NCBI RefSeq assembly: GCF_024609325.1
Contig: NZ_JANHMQ010000001.1
Location: 186,001-250,000 of the forward strand
From: Geothrix fuzhouensis
GTDB taxonomy: Bacteria; Acidobacteriota; Holophagae; Holophagales; Holophagaceae
Length of the DNA: 64,000 nucleotides
Direction: 5' to 3'
Of the stretch, positions 33,245 through 43,005 are shown one piece after another (within the stretch, counting starts at the first letter, position 1; every line of letters starts with the position of its first letter). The notes beneath the pieces were generated by a model, which was not told the origin of the DNA, searched no databases, and saw only the letters and a list, made by a program, of their open reading frames with translations. A program made the position numbers and the translations under genes.

Positions 33245-34026
33245 GCGCTCAGATCCATCCGAGCAGCGTGGTGAGCCCGGAGGCCCGGTTGGGCGAGGGC
33301 GTGGTCGTGGGTCCCTTCTGTGCCATCGAAGGCAATGCGGTCATTGGCGCCCGCACCGTGCTGCGCAGCCACATCGTCATCGGCCCCCACACCGAGGTCG
33401 GCGAGGACAATGACATCTACCCCCACGCCACCCTGGGCATGGGCCCCCAGGACCTGAAGTTCAAGGGCGCACCCACGCGCCTGGTGGTCGGCAACCGCAA
33501 TGTGATCCGTGAGGGCTGCACCCTTCATCGGGGCACCGAAGGCGGCGGCGGCCTCACCACCCTGGGCGACGACAACTTCCTGATGACGGGATCCCATGTG
33601 GCCCACGACTGCCATGTGGGGAACAAGAACATCTTCGCCAACTGCGCCACGCTGGCGGGCCACGTGGAGGTGGGGGACGGCTGCAACATCGGGGCCTTCT
33701 CCGCCGTCCACCAGTTCTGCCGGGTCGGCCACCACGCCTTCATGGGTGGTTTCACCGTGGCAACCCAGGATGTGCTTCCCTTCATGAAAACCGCCGGCGC
33801 CCGGGACACCAAGAGCTACGGCGTGAACACCATCGGCCTGCAGCGCAAGGGTTTCCCCGTGGAGGTCGTCGAGGGGTTGAAGAAGGCTCACCGTCTTCTC
33901 TTTCACTCGGGACTGCTGCGGGACGAGGCCATGGCCCAGACCGAGAAGGAAGTGGGTCATATCGCCGAGGTGGCCTACCTGCTGAAGTTCATCCGGGAAG
34001 CCAAACGGGGCGTGCATCGTGGCTGA
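33241..34026 (+). CDS. lpxA: Acyl-ACP--UDP-N-acetylglucosamine O-acyltransferase LpxA
   Basis: A 261-residue left-handed beta-helix protein that attaches 3-hydroxyacyl to UDP-GlcNAc, the first step of lipid A synthesis. Hexapeptide repeats run through the first 180 residues. The catalytic His lies in GSHVAHDCHVGN, and NTIGLQRKGFP marks the start of the C-terminal helices. Length is normal. This shows that the organism makes lipid A. The start overlaps fabZ and the 3' end overlaps era by 8 bases; lpxB and lpxD are not in the window. Confidence 0.96.
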   Translation: MSAQIHPSSVVSPEARLGEGVVVGPFCAIEGNAVIGARTVLRSHIVIGPHTEVGEDNDIYPHATLGMGPQDLKFKGAPTRLVVGNRNVIREGCTLHRGTEGGGGLTTLGDDNFLMTGSHVAHDCHVGNKNIFANCATLAGHVEVGDGCNIGAFSAVHQFCRVGHHAFMGGFTVATQDVLPFMKTAGARDTKSYGVNTIGLQRKGFPVEVVEGLKKAHRLLFHSGLLRDEAMAQTEKEVGHIAEVAYLLKFIREAKRGVHRG

Positions 34027-34951
34027 TCAGCCCGAGACGGGCCCGCACCGGCGCCACGCCACCCTCGCCATCATCGGCCTTCCCAATGCCGGCAAATCCA
34101 CCCTGCTGAATGCCCTGCTGGGGCAGAAGCTGGCGGCCACGAGCCAGATCCCCCAGACCACCCGCACCAAGGTGCTGGGCGTGGTGAACCGGGGTGATGT
34201 CCAGCTGGCCTTCCTCGACACGCCGGGGATCCACCTGCCCAAGCACGCCTTGAACGAACGCATGATGGCCCATGTCGAGCAGGCCCTCGAAGAAGCCGAC
34301 CTGCTCCTGTGGATGGTGGACGCGGATGACTACCTGGGCACGGGTGAACACGCTCTGGCCAAGCGCCTGCGCAAGCTGGGCCGACCCACCTACCTGCTGC
34401 TGAACAAGATCGACCTGCTCTCCAAGGGCCGCCTCCTCGAGAAGATCGCCACCTACAAGGATCTGATGCCCTTCAAGGAGATCGTCCCCATCGGCGCTAA
34501 GATGGGGCTGAACCTGGATCCGCTCTGGGCCCTCCTCGAACGGGATGCAACCCAGCCCGGCTGGCCCTACGCCGAGGAAATCTTCACGGACCAGACCGAG
34601 CGGTCCCTGGCCGCGGAGTTCATCCGTGAAAAGGTGCTCCGGAAGACCCGGGAGGAAGTCCCCCACGGGGTGGCGGTGCTCATCGAGCAATGGATCGAGG
34701 CGGGCCATGCGGACTACCCAGAGGATCTCGGTCCCGAAGGCGTCTTCATCGCGGCGCGGATCCTGGTGGATCGCGATGGCCACCGCAAGATTCTTCTCGG
34801 TAGCCAGGGTGAGATGATCAAGGACATCCGCCAGAGCGCCCAGCGCGAATTGAGGAAGCTCCTTCAGCGCCCCGTGCGCCTGGAACTGTTCGTGAAGGTG
34901 GACGAAGACTGGCGGGACCGTCCCGATCGGTTGGACCGACTGTCCATCTAA
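34019..34951 (+). CDS. era: GTPase Era
   Basis: A 310-residue GTPase that binds the 3' end of 16S rRNA during 30S assembly. G1 is GLPNAGKST, G3 is LDTPGIHLP, G4 is NKIDLL and G5 is IGAKMG; the C-terminal KH domain contains HRKILLGSQGEMIKDI. The start is GTG inside the end of lpxA. The order fabZ-lpxA-era is unusual in that lpxB does not follow lpxA. Confidence 0.95.
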   Translation: MADQPETGPHRRHATLAIIGLPNAGKSTLLNALLGQKLAATSQIPQTTRTKVLGVVNRGDVQLAFLDTPGIHLPKHALNERMMAHVEQALEEADLLLWMVDADDYLGTGEHALAKRLRKLGRPTYLLLNKIDLLSKGRLLEKIATYKDLMPFKEIVPIGAKMGLNLDPLWALLERDATQPGWPYAEEIFTDQTERSLAAEFIREKVLRKTREEVPHGVAVLIEQWIEAGHADYPEDLGPEGVFIAARILVDRDGHRKILLGSQGEMIKDIRQSAQRELRKLLQRPVRLELFVKVDEDWRDRPDRLDRLSI

Positions 34952-34972
34952 TACGACCGTGGCATAGCCGCT

Positions 34973-35027
34973 TCACCGGAGCCTCGCTTCGCTGGCCTGC
35001 CCCGCAGGCCGCTTCGCCATCCGGTGA
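34973..35027. terminator. Nested inverted repeat between era and the carbonic anhydrase gene
   Basis: Outer arms tcaccgga (34973-34980) and tccggtga (35020-35027) enclose an inner stem ggcctg/caggcc. The two genes converge here, so it may end transcription from both sides, although no T tract follows. Confidence 0.4.
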
Positions 35028-35031
35028 TCGG

Positions 35032-35700
35032 CTAGATCGAGAGATCCGTCGCGCGGTGCTCGGGGTCGAGCGGCGCGAGACCCTCCGTCCCGGTGACCGA
35101 GGTGTACTGGCCGCGGTCCGGATCGAAGGCGAAGACCTCACCGGTCTCAATCTTGTAGACCCAGGCGTGCAGGTGCAGCAGGCCGGCAGCGACGGCTTTG
35201 GCGACAGAGGGGTGGCTGCGCAGGTTCTCCAGCTGGACCAGGGCATTCTCCTCGACCGTGGCATGGAGCAGCTGGTTCCCATGGAGGTGGCCGTAGCTCT
35301 CCCACATGATCTGTTCGGTCTTCCGGGCATGGGCCAGCCAGGCCTTGGTGGCCGGCAACTCGCCCAGCTGGTCGGGCTCCAGCAGAGCCTTCATGGCCCC
35401 GCAGTTGGAGTGACCGCAGACGATGATGTCCTTTACCTGAAGGACCGTGACGGCGAACTCGATGCCCGCGCTCATGCCACCCATGTGTTCGTACGGGGGG
35501 ACGAGGTTGCCAACGTTGCGCAGAATGAACAGCTCGCCTGGCTGGGTCTGCGTGATCAGGTTCGGGCTGATGCGCGAGTCCGAGCAGGTGATGAAGAGGG
35601 TTTCCGGTGCCTGGTCTTTGTCCAAGCGCTCGAAAAGCTCTTTGTGCGAGCTGAAGATCTGGGTCTGGAACTGGTGGATGCCTTGAACGAGCTTCTGCAT
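35032..35700 (-). CDS. Beta-class carbonic anhydrase
   Basis: A 222-residue zinc enzyme interconverting CO2 and bicarbonate. The ligand and catalytic motifs are ITCSDSRISP (Cys, Asp, Arg) and IVCGHSNCGAM (His, Cys). FILRNVGNLVPP and the length are typical of plant/E. coli CynT-like cytoplasmic enzymes. It stands alone, convergent with era. Confidence 0.94.
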   Translation of the reverse strand: MQKLVQGIHQFQTQIFSSHKELFERLDKDQAPETLFITCSDSRISPNLITQTQPGELFILRNVGNLVPPYEHMGGMSAGIEFAVTVLQVKDIIVCGHSNCGAMKALLEPDQLGELPATKAWLAHARKTEQIMWESYGHLHGNQLLHATVEENALVQLENLRSHPSVAKAVAAGLLHLHAWVYKIETGEVFAFDPDRGQYTSVTGTEGLAPLDPEHRATDLSI

Positions 35701-35744
35701 CCGTCCAGTTTACCGGAGGTCAAGCCCCTGGACAGGGCCGTGAA

Positions 35745-36476
35745 TCAAAGGTTCAGGTGAGCCAGGTGCTCTTCCGAGGTGATGGGTGTGTTCGGCTCGT
35801 CGTGGATGACCTTGCCATCGCGCAACTTCACGATGCGGTGGGCGTGGCGGGCGATGTCCTCCTCATGGGTGACGAGGATAATGGTGTTGCCCTTCTGATA
35901 CAAATCTTCAAATAGGGCCATGATCTCGATGCTGGTCTTGGAATCCAGGGCGCCGGTAGGTTCATCCGCCAGGAGGATGGAGGGATCGTTCACCAGGGCC
36001 CGGGCGATGGCCACGCGCTGCCGCTGGCCACCGGAGAGCTGGTTGGGCATGTGGTCGCTACGGGTGCCCAAGCCGACGTTCTCCAGGGCCCTCAGGGCCA
36101 TCTGATGCCGCTCGATGGGTGTCTTCCCCGCGTAGATCAGCGGCAGTTCCACGTTCTGGAGCGAAGTGGTGCGGGCCAGCAGGTTGAAGGTCTGGAAGAC
36201 GAAGCCGATCTCCTCATTCCGGATCTGGGCGAGGTCATCGTCCGTCATGGCGGAGGCCAGCTTGCCGTTCAACTCGTAGGTGCCGTTGGTGGGCGTGTCG
36301 AGGCAACCGATGACGTTCATCATGGTGGACTTGCCAGAGCCGGAAGGGCCCATGATGGCCACGTACTCGCCGCGGCGGATCTCCATGGACACGCCGTCCA
36401 GGGCCCGCACCTCCATGTCGCCCATCTGATAGACCTTGGTGATGTCGGTGAGACGGATCAGGGGAGCGTCGGTCAT
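35745..36476 (-). CDS. ABC transporter ATP-binding protein, MacB/LolD type
   Basis: A 243-residue ATPase. Walker A is GPSGSGKST, the signature is [16 protein letters not shown], Walker B is [12 protein letters not shown] and the switch His is in [20 protein letters not shown] and FVFQTFNLL are typical of the MacB/LolD/FtsE branch, which works on envelope substrates (macrolide, lipoprotein or peptide export). No partner permease is adjacent in the window, so the substrate is unknown. The ATG at 36476 follows cttcgaggttccc, a gagg stretch. Confidence 0.9.
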   Translation of the reverse strand: MTDAPLIRLTDITKVYQMGDMEVRALDGVSMEIRRGEYVAIMGPSGSGKSTMMNVIGCLDTPTNGTYELNGKLASAMTDDDLAQIRNEEIGFVFQTFNLLARTTSLQNVELPLIYAGKTPIERHQMALRALENVGLGTRSDHMPNQLSGGQRQRVAIARALVNDPSILLADEPTGALDSKTSIEIMALFEDLYQKGNTIILVTHEEDIARHAHRIVKLRDGKVIHDEPNTPITSEEHLAHLNL

Positions 36477-36535
36477 GGGAACCTCGAAGGGCCGCCAGAG
36501 GCCCTGTCTCATCTTCGCAGAAGTGCCTGCCTGGT

Positions 36536-37678
36536 TTAGGGCGCGGTTTCGATCAGCACTGCCAATCCTAGACCACCCCCGATACCGAGGGTTGCCACGC
36601 CCAGGCCGCCACCCCGCGCCTTCAGTTGGTGGATGAGGGTAGCGACGATGCGGGCGCCGGTGGCCCCGATGGGATGGCCCAGGGCCACACCCCCCCCGGC
36701 CACATTCAGTCGGTCCTCGGGAAGGCCAAGTTGTCGTTGGCAAACGAGAAGCTGGGCTGAGAAAGCCTCGTTGAGTTCCCACAGATCAATGTCCGCCACC
36801 ATCAGTCTGTGGGCAGCCAATAGCCGTTGCACGGCCGGAACGGGGGCTTCGCCTATGTCCAGCGGATCCACGCCAGCCTCGCTCCAGCCAAGGATCCGGG
36901 CCAAGGGAGTGGCGCCCTCCGCTTGATCCTGCCGGGCTACCAGAATGGCGGCAGCGCCATCGGATAGGGCAGAGGCGTTGCCCGCTGTGACCTGGCCTTG
37001 CGGATCGAAGACCGGTGAGAGGCGCGCCAACGATTCCGCCGTGATCTCCGGCCGGATGGATTCGTCGTGAGCAAGGTTGGCATGGGGTAGCAGCTCAGCC
37101 TGGAAGTCCGCGCTGGCGGCGCGGCGATGGCTCTCGGCCGCCCAGGCATCAGCCTCCGGGCGCGCAATCCCCCGCTTGGTCGCCAGCCGTTCGATGGTTT
37201 CGCCCATGAGCAGGCCCGTCACCGGGCAGCGCAGACCGTCGTGATGCATGACGTCCGGCAGCTCGCGGTGGCCCATGCGGAAGCCCCAGCGGAGGCCCGG
37301 TATCAAGTGGGGGGTGTCCGACATGGCCTCGCTCCCACCCGCCAGGATGGGCGCTTCTGCGCCATCCCTGAGCCGCTGGGCAGCGAGAATGAGGGCCTGA
37401 AGGCTGGAGCCGCAGGCCATGTTCACCGTGAAGGCGGGGGTATCGTGGGGGAGGCCGGCTTTCAGAGCGATGGTACGGGCCGGGTTCATGCCCTGGGTGT
37501 GGCTCCTGGCCATGCCCCAGAGCAGGCTGCCCGGCCGGGGCAGGGTGGGTCGTGACAGCAGGCCTTCCACGGCCGAGAGCCCGAGAGGCACGGCGCCCAG
37601 GCCCGCGAGGCTGCCGCCATAGCGGCCCTGGGGCAGGCGCCCCGCGGCGAGGATCAGCAGATCACCTGGGTTTCTCAC
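36536..37678 (-). CDS. Thiolase family protein with an altered active site
   Basis: A 380-residue thiolase (acetyl-CoA acetyltransferase fold). The nucleophile Cys is in VNMACGSSL, the His in [16 protein letters not shown] and the Asn in ELNEAFSAQ. The second catalytic Cys, usually in a C-x-GGG-x-G motif near the C-terminus, is Gly here ([10 protein letters not shown]). Normal biosynthetic thiolases need this Cys as base, so activity may be changed or lost. The start is GTG at 37678, overlapping the stop of the YdcF/SanA gene (GTGA); the frame runs on upstream through that gene. Confidence 0.87.
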   Translation of the reverse strand: MRNPGDLLILAAGRLPQGRYGGSLAGLGAVPLGLSAVEGLLSRPTLPRPGSLLWGMARSHTQGMNPARTIALKAGLPHDTPAFTVNMACGSSLQALILAAQRLRDGAEAPILAGGSEAMSDTPHLIPGLRWGFRMGHRELPDVMHHDGLRCPVTGLLMGETIERLATKRGIARPEADAWAAESHRRAASADFQAELLPHANLAHDESIRPEITAESLARLSPVFDPQGQVTAGNASALSDGAAAILVARQDQAEGATPLARILGWSEAGVDPLDIGEAPVPAVQRLLAAHRLMVADIDLWELNEAFSAQLLVCQRQLGLPEDRLNVAGGGVALGHPIGATGARIVATLIHQLKARGGGLGVATLGIGGGLGLAVLIETAP

Positions 37679-38358
37679 GAAGCCTGATCCCAATCGTCTG
37701 GGGTCGGTTCTCGCGGGCCGAGGCGGGTATCCGGCGGGAACCAGACATCCCAGAGGGCCAAATGCCGGGCGACGTATTCCCGGAGCCAGTAACGGACCCG
37801 ATTCACCGGCGGGCGGTTCTCGGTGGACGCAGGCACTCCCCAGGCCTGCAGCCCGAGGTGATCGGCAAGGTAGAGGGCCCGGGGAAGATGGAAATCCGAC
37901 GTGACGATGACTACCTGCCGTTGGCCGAAGACCGCCCGGGCTCGCTTCAGGCTGTCCCAGGTGCGCAATCCCGCGTAATCGCTCACGATGCGGGTGGGGG
38001 GGACGCCCTGTTTCACCAGCCACCGCCGCATGGCCTGAGGCTCATTGTAGGAAGGGTGGCGGTTGTCACCGGACACCAGGAACCAGCGGATCTTCCCGTG
38101 CTGGTAGAGGTTCAGGGCCGTGCGTAGGCGACCCTGAAGCAATTCGGTGGGTTCCCCGTCGCCGTAGACACCAGCCCCCAGGACCAGCACTGGTCCACCC
38201 ACCGCCGGAAGGTCCTCAGCCCGGTAGATTTGCTGGTGGTGGAGGGCCGGGAACCTTCCCAGAGTCCAAAGCAAGTCTCCCAGGAGTAGGAGCGCCAAGA
38301 CCAGGAACAGGGTCCGTCGGTGCGGCCTGCAGCGATGAAGAAAGGCGGAGATCGGCAT
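37675..38358 (-). CDS. YdcF/SanA family (DUF218) envelope protein
   Basis: A 227-residue protein with one N-terminal helix (LFLVLALLLLGDLLWTLG) followed by a DUF218 domain facing the periplasm. Family motifs are LVLGAGVYGDGEP, SGDNRHPSYNEP, WLVKQGVP and IVTSDFHLPRALYLA. SanA of E. coli affects envelope permeability to vancomycin, and ElyC, another member, lipid-carrier use. Which role applies here is not known. It is divergent from the giant pseudo-PHP lipoprotein and overlaps the thiolase gene. Confidence 0.85.
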   Translation of the reverse strand: MPISAFLHRCRPHRRTLFLVLALLLLGDLLWTLGRFPALHHQQIYRAEDLPAVGGPVLVLGAGVYGDGEPTELLQGRLRTALNLYQHGKIRWFLVSGDNRHPSYNEPQAMRRWLVKQGVPPTRIVSDYAGLRTWDSLKRARAVFGQRQVVIVTSDFHLPRALYLADHLGLQAWGVPASTENRPPVNRVRYWLREYVARHLALWDVWFPPDTRLGPREPTPDDWDQAS

Positions 38359-38425
38359 CGTGAGTTAGCATAGACCTTCCGTACGCTCCAGCCCCATGGA
38401 CCTCCCGCCTGAACGAGACGCCTGA

Positions 38426-41400
38426 ATGAACATGAGCCTTGATCCCGCAGCCTTTCCCACCCGTCTGTCCTCTCGTCGACTGCAGCTGGTCCTGGCCCCT
38501 TTGGCCCTGATCCTGGCCGCGGGGGGGATGGGTTGCTTCCGGGCCACAGGTGTAGGGCGCCCCACGGTGGCGGTAGAGGAAATTCCAGCCTCAGGAGGCG
38601 ACCGGCTGGCCGGCCTGAAGGCCACCTCAGGTCCGGGGGACTTCTACCTCGGCAACGATGCGGTGCAGTTGGCGGTGGACGGCGCGGCCTTCGGGGACCG
38701 GGAAGCCCAGTTCGGGGCAGCCTCGGGCGGAGCCATCCTTGATGTGGGTGTCGTCTCTCTCGACCAGAACTTCAAGCGGGTGTCCATGCCCACCGATCTG
38801 GTGGAGCGCCTGGGGCCCGTCGTCAACCAGGATCCTGATCTGCCGCTGGTCTTCGACCGCTACGCGCCCGGGACCGGCGCCAATCAGGTGGACCTGGAGA
38901 TGCAGGGCTACCTGCTGGATCCCAAGGGCAAGTTGGGGGTGGCCACGGACAGCCAGGGGAAGGTGCAGGGTCTCAGCGTCCTCCACCGGATCTCCCTGGC
39001 CAAAGCCGATACCTTCTTTACCCTGGAGACCACCGTCACCAACACCGGCACCACGGCGCTTCCCATCCAGAGCATTGGGGATTTCCTGTCCCAGCATGGC
39101 GGCGGCTTCCGATTCGTGGTTCCGGCGATCTCCACCTTTGCTGGAACGCCGCTCAGCAGCTGGGGCGTGGATATCCCCGGATCGGACTTCTCGGCGCCCC
39201 TGACCACGAGTGTGGTGGCCCCCATGGTGGCGCTCATGGGTTCGGAATCCGCCGGAAGCACCCTGGATGAGCACGCATCCCTGGGCATCCTCCCCCTGGA
39301 TGTAGATCAGGTGCTGGTGGCCTCGGATCCCCAGCATGCACTCACAGAATTGCGCCCCGGATTCCCCGGTCGTCTGGTGGTGGGGAGCCCGGCCGCGGCC
39401 AGCCTGTCCGCTGGGCAGTCCATGACCTACCGGCGGCGGTTGTATCTGGTGGGGGGACCCAGCATCTCCGCCACCCAGCCAGCCCAGGCCACGGCCGTCT
39501 TCAATGAGATGGTCCAGGCACGGACTGGCCTCCGAGGTGGGGATTTCGGCATCTTGACCTACGATTCCTTCGGTACGGCGGCCCGCACAGGTCCCCTCCA
39601 GACCGAGTTCCGGTTCGAGCGCTATACAGGCCTGAACGCTGATCCAGCCGCGGATGCAGATCCCTCCCACTGGGTGACGGAACGGGTGGACTGGCGTGAG
39701 GCCAGTGACATCCCCTCGGTCGACGGACCCATCGGAGTCCTGCTGCCGGCCGTCGCCGATGCACGGGGGACGGGCTACAACCAGCCTTACCGGGTGACCG
39801 CGAGGAACGCTGTCCAGAGCAACACCTTGTATCTCGGCACCAATGCGGCTAATACCAACCGGCCCTATCTCACCACGCCCATCACGCCTTCGAAAGACCA
39901 GATCTGGCGCCTGGCTGAGAACCTTGCCCCTGAGCGCGCCGAGATCGTGGATGCCTCCGGCAACGTGATCCACAATAAGCAGCTGAGCCACAACTTCGTC
40001 GTCCGACAGGCGGGGACCTTGGAGTTGCTGGGCCTGAATCCCCTCCGCATCACCCTGTCGGCGCTGGGTGGAATACCTGATCCCTCGATGAAGCGGTCAC
40101 GTCACCTGGCTGGGTACTACAACCAGGTAATCAAGGGCAAGGACATCGCCGGCACCAACCTGGCCGCCTACCAGTACACGGCAGGGAACCAGATGTTTGG
40201 TACGGCCTTCCGGTTATCGGGCGGGGCAGCCTCGGCCTTCTTCGCCCCCGGGGATTACCTGGCCTACGGCACCCGTGGCCCGCTGTCCCATCTGGATGTG
40301 CTGCCGGTAAAGTCCTTCGATGGCCAGCAAGATACGACCCATGCATTCGTGACCATCCCCCCGGCCTTGCCGGCGGGCTGGACAAGTTTCGACGTTCCGG
40401 GCCCCACTCAGGCCACCACCGGCGGCCTGAACCCCGGCGAAATGCTCAGCTCGGCCCTGGCGGAAGGGGTGCAGACGGTGGCCCGTACCGAAGAAGACGA
40501 GTTGACGGATCCCTCCGCGCTGCAGGCCGAGTTCCGGTCGGAGATCGAAAACCTTTCCGTCACGGATGCCCAGCGGGCTCCCATCGGCAACGATCCCTTC
40601 GTGGTCGGCGCCCGCAGCTCCACCCTGGTGGACGGTTTCGCAACGGCGCTGTTCACCCCGACACCCACCGGCGACCGCAACGGAGGGGCGCGCCCCTCCA
40701 AGGGTTGGACTCTGGCGGATTTCATCACCCAGGCCGAGGGTGCCTACACCATCGTCCACCGGCCCCGGGGGCCCCAAGGGCTCTTCACGGTGCGCGCATT
40801 CGATCCGGCAGTGCCGCTCGGAACTGGCGTAAACGCCTGGTGGACTCAGACCGGTTCCGTATCCCTGGGCAAGCGCCAAGGTGATTTCGATGCTCTGGAA
40901 TTGATCCGGGCTGAGGGCTGTGATCCGGCGGATCCCACGGCCTGGTTCACGGAGTTCAAGGCCGTTCGGGCTGACTGGTTCTCCCTGCTGAGCCAGGAGA
41001 CTCCGACCGCTTTCACCAAGGGACTCGGGCTTTCCGCCTCGCGGTTCAGCCTGGACACGCCCGTGGGTCTGGCTCGCACCTACCTCAAGGTTGGGTCCCC
41101 CTTGGCCCAGACGACGCTGGACCCCCTGCTGTCCTCCCTTCGTAGCGGCGCGGCCGTGGCCTCCACGGGGCCCCTGCTTGATGTGACTGTCAATGGTGTG
41201 GGTCCGGGCGGCCTGGTGACGGGGCCCGCAACCACCGTCACGATCGCGATCTCGCTCTACGCAGCGGACTGGGTGCCGGTGGATGAGGTTCGCGTGGTGG
41301 TGAACGGAGTGGCCCAGGTGGTGCCCATGACCAGCTTCACGGCTTCTACTACCGATTTCCTCCTCCGCACCGCCACCCTCAGTGGGGTCGCCATGCCCAC

Positions 41401-41572
41401 GGGGAAGGATGCCTGGGTGGTGGTCGAAGCCGGCGTGCCTCTGGCCACAACTGGGGCTTATCAGGCCGGAACCCCCTGGAACAAGATCATGAAGGGCATT
41501 TATCCCATTGTCGTCACCAACCCCGTCTTTGTGGATGTGGACGGTGGGGGGTACACTCCTCCGGGACTCTGA
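38426..41572 (+). CDS. Large lipoprotein with a degenerate PHP (CehA/McbA-like) domain
   Basis: A 1048-residue protein with a lipoprotein signal (LAPLALILAAGGMGC, Cys37). The last 130 residues match the C-terminal part of CehA/McbA-type PHP hydrolases: ASTGPLLDVTVNGVGPGG, a WVPVDEVRVVVNG strand, and the closing TNPVFVDVDGGGYTPPGL. In such proteins the PHP metal site begins with HxH and continues with TDHD. The corresponding stretch here (about residues 640-690) has ALAEGVQTVARTEEDELTD, so the metal ligands appear lost. The N-terminal 600 residues form beta-rich domains I cannot name. The ATG at 38426 has a second ATG two codons later. It is probably attached to the outer membrane as a structural or binding protein. 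Confidence 0.72.
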   Translation: MNMSLDPAAFPTRLSSRRLQLVLAPLALILAAGGMGCFRATGVGRPTVAVEEIPASGGDRLAGLKATSGPGDFYLGNDAVQLAVDGAAFGDREAQFGAASGGAILDVGVVSLDQNFKRVSMPTDLVERLGPVVNQDPDLPLVFDRYAPGTGANQVDLEMQGYLLDPKGKLGVATDSQGKVQGLSVLHRISLAKADTFFTLETTVTNTGTTALPIQSIGDFLSQHGGGFRFVVPAISTFAGTPLSSWGVDIPGSDFSAPLTTSVVAPMVALMGSESAGSTLDEHASLGILPLDVDQVLVASDPQHALTELRPGFPGRLVVGSPAAASLSAGQSMTYRRRLYLVGGPSISATQPAQATAVFNEMVQARTGLRGGDFGILTYDSFGTAARTGPLQTEFRFERYTGLNADPAADADPSHWVTERVDWREASDIPSVDGPIGVLLPAVADARGTGYNQPYRVTARNAVQSNTLYLGTNAANTNRPYLTTPITPSKDQIWRLAENLAPERAEIVDASGNVIHNKQLSHNFVVRQAGTLELLGLNPLRITLSALGGIPDPSMKRSRHLAGYYNQVIKGKDIAGTNLAAYQYTAGNQMFGTAFRLSGGAASAFFAPGDYLAYGTRGPLSHLDVLPVKSFDGQQDTTHAFVTIPPALPAGWTSFDVPGPTQATTGGLNPGEMLSSALAEGVQTVARTEEDELTDPSALQAEFRSEIENLSVTDAQRAPIGNDPFVVGARSSTLVDGFATALFTPTPTGDRNGGARPSKGWTLADFITQAEGAYTIVHRPRGPQGLFTVRAFDPAVPLGTGVNAWWTQTGSVSLGKRQGDFDALELIRAEGCDPADPTAWFTEFKAVRADWFSLLSQETPTAFTKGLGLSASRFSLDTPVGLARTYLKVGSPLAQTTLDPLLSSLRSGAAVASTGPLLDVTVNGVGPGGLVTGPATTVTIAISLYAADWVPVDEVRVVVNGVAQVVPMTSFTASTTDFLLRTATLSGVAMPTGKDAWVVVEAGVPLATTGAYQAGTPWNKIMKGIYPIVVTNPVFVDVDGGGYTPPGL

Positions 41573-41587
41573 ACGGGCGGTGCAGCA

Positions 41588-42961
41588 ATGGCGGATTGGC
41601 TTCCGGATCGACTTCCGGAGGATATTGATGCGGAGCGGTCGTTCCTGGCCACCTGCTGCGCGCCAGGGGCGGGTTTCGCGGCCAGCGAAGCCGTGTTCGC
41701 GCTGGCCGAAGAGGATTTCGTCCACCCGGCCCACCGCGCGGTGTTCCGGGCCCTTCGGACCCTCATCGAGGCCCAGGTCGAGGTCAATTCCCTCACCCTG
41801 AAGGATGCGCTGGATCAGGACGACAGCCTCAACAAGGTGGGCGGTTATCCAGGCCTGGTGGAATTGCTGGCTGGCGAGGATGTGGAGCGGCCCCAAGTGC
41901 TGGCGGACTTGATCCGCCGCAAGGCCAAGTTGCGTCGCCTCGTGCACCTGGGTGCCGAATTGGTGCGCCGGGCCGCCGATGAAGATGAGCCCCCCGAAGT
42001 GCTGGTGGACCAGACAGCCCAGAGCCTCTTCCATCTGGCCCAGGGCGATGCCAAGGCCAAGGGGCTGCTCTCCATCCAGTCTGTGGCGGACGACGCCATG
42101 GAGCGCCTTCACGAGCGGCTTGAGGGCCGTCTGTCGCCCGGCGTGCGGGTCGGGTTCAGCCGCTTTGACGAGCTGACCCAAGGTTTCCAGCCGGGCAACC
42201 TGATCGTACTGGCCGCCCGACCCGGCATCGGCAAGACGGCCCTGGCTTTGAACTGGATTCTGCGGGCGGCCCAGGAGCGGGATGGGCGCCCTGGTCACTG
42301 TGGTGCCTTCTTCAGTCTTGAAATGAGCCACGAGGAGGTCTTCCTGCGTCTGCTCGCGGCCCAGAGCCAGACAAATATGAAGGATCTCCAATCCGGTAGG
42401 GCCACCGGACGGCTGGATCAAGTCATGCGGTCCCGGGACGAACTGGTGCAGATGCCACTGTTCATCTGCGACCAGGCCTCCATCACCGTGCCCCAGATCC
42501 AGAACATGGTCGTGAAGCAGGGCAGCCAGAGCAACCGGCGGGTGGAGTTCGTCATCATCGACTACCTGCAGCTGCTCAGCAGTCCCGAGAACAGCCGGGG
42601 CTCCAAGCAGAACGAGGCTGTCCGTATCGGCGAAATCAGCCGCGGCCTGAAACTCATGGCCAAGGATTTTGGAATTCCTGTGGTGGTGCTCTCCCAGCTC
42701 AACCGCGAAGTGGAGCACCGCCAGGGCGGTCGGCCTCAGCTCAGTGACCTCCGCGATTCCGGCGCCATTGAGCAGGACGCCGATATGGTGGCCTTCATCC
42801 ATAGGAAGATGATGCCGTCCGCCAACGAAGAGCCCGATCCCTCAGCCGAGCTGATCGTCGCCAAGCATCGTAACGGACCCACCGCCATCATCCAGCTGCA
42901 CTTCCAGGGCGAGTACGCGATGTACCGGGAAATGGTGAGAGAGACGCCCTCCTACGCATGA
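41588..42961 (+). CDS. dnaB: Replicative DNA helicase DnaB
   Basis: A 457-residue hexameric helicase. The N-terminal domain (DIDAERSFLATCC, FVHPAHRAVFRAL) contacts primase. The RecA-like domain has Walker A AARPGIGKTALAL, Walker B VEFVIIDYLQLL and the SQLNREVEHR arginine region, ending with SDLRDSGAIEQDADMV. No intein is inserted. It lies 15 bases after the large lipoprotein gene, but a functional link is unlikely. A hairpin overlapping the stop ends the transcript. Confidence 0.96.
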   Translation: MADWLPDRLPEDIDAERSFLATCCAPGAGFAASEAVFALAEEDFVHPAHRAVFRALRTLIEAQVEVNSLTLKDALDQDDSLNKVGGYPGLVELLAGEDVERPQVLADLIRRKAKLRRLVHLGAELVRRAADEDEPPEVLVDQTAQSLFHLAQGDAKAKGLLSIQSVADDAMERLHERLEGRLSPGVRVGFSRFDELTQGFQPGNLIVLAARPGIGKTALALNWILRAAQERDGRPGHCGAFFSLEMSHEEVFLRLLAAQSQTNMKDLQSGRATGRLDQVMRSRDELVQMPLFICDQASITVPQIQNMVVKQGSQSNRRVEFVIIDYLQLLSSPENSRGSKQNEAVRIGEISRGLKLMAKDFGIPVVVLSQLNREVEHRQGGRPQLSDLRDSGAIEQDADMVAFIHRKMMPSANEEPDPSAELIVAKHRNGPTAIIQLHFQGEYAMYREMVRETPSYA

Positions 42962-42988
42962 AAAGGGCGGCCAATCGGCCGCCCTTTT
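42961..42988. terminator. Bidirectional terminator between dnaB and the E2 gene
   Basis: Arms aaaagggcggcc and ggccgccctttt enclose a short loop, and A and T tracts flank the stem, so it can serve both converging genes. Confidence 0.88.
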
Positions 42989-43005
42989 CATGCGTAGGTG
43001 AGGGG

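Noticed and set aside
40214-42802. Open frame of 862 codons on the minus strand
   Set aside because: It is antisense to dnaB and the large lipoprotein gene and has no recognisable domain; GC bias keeps the frame open.
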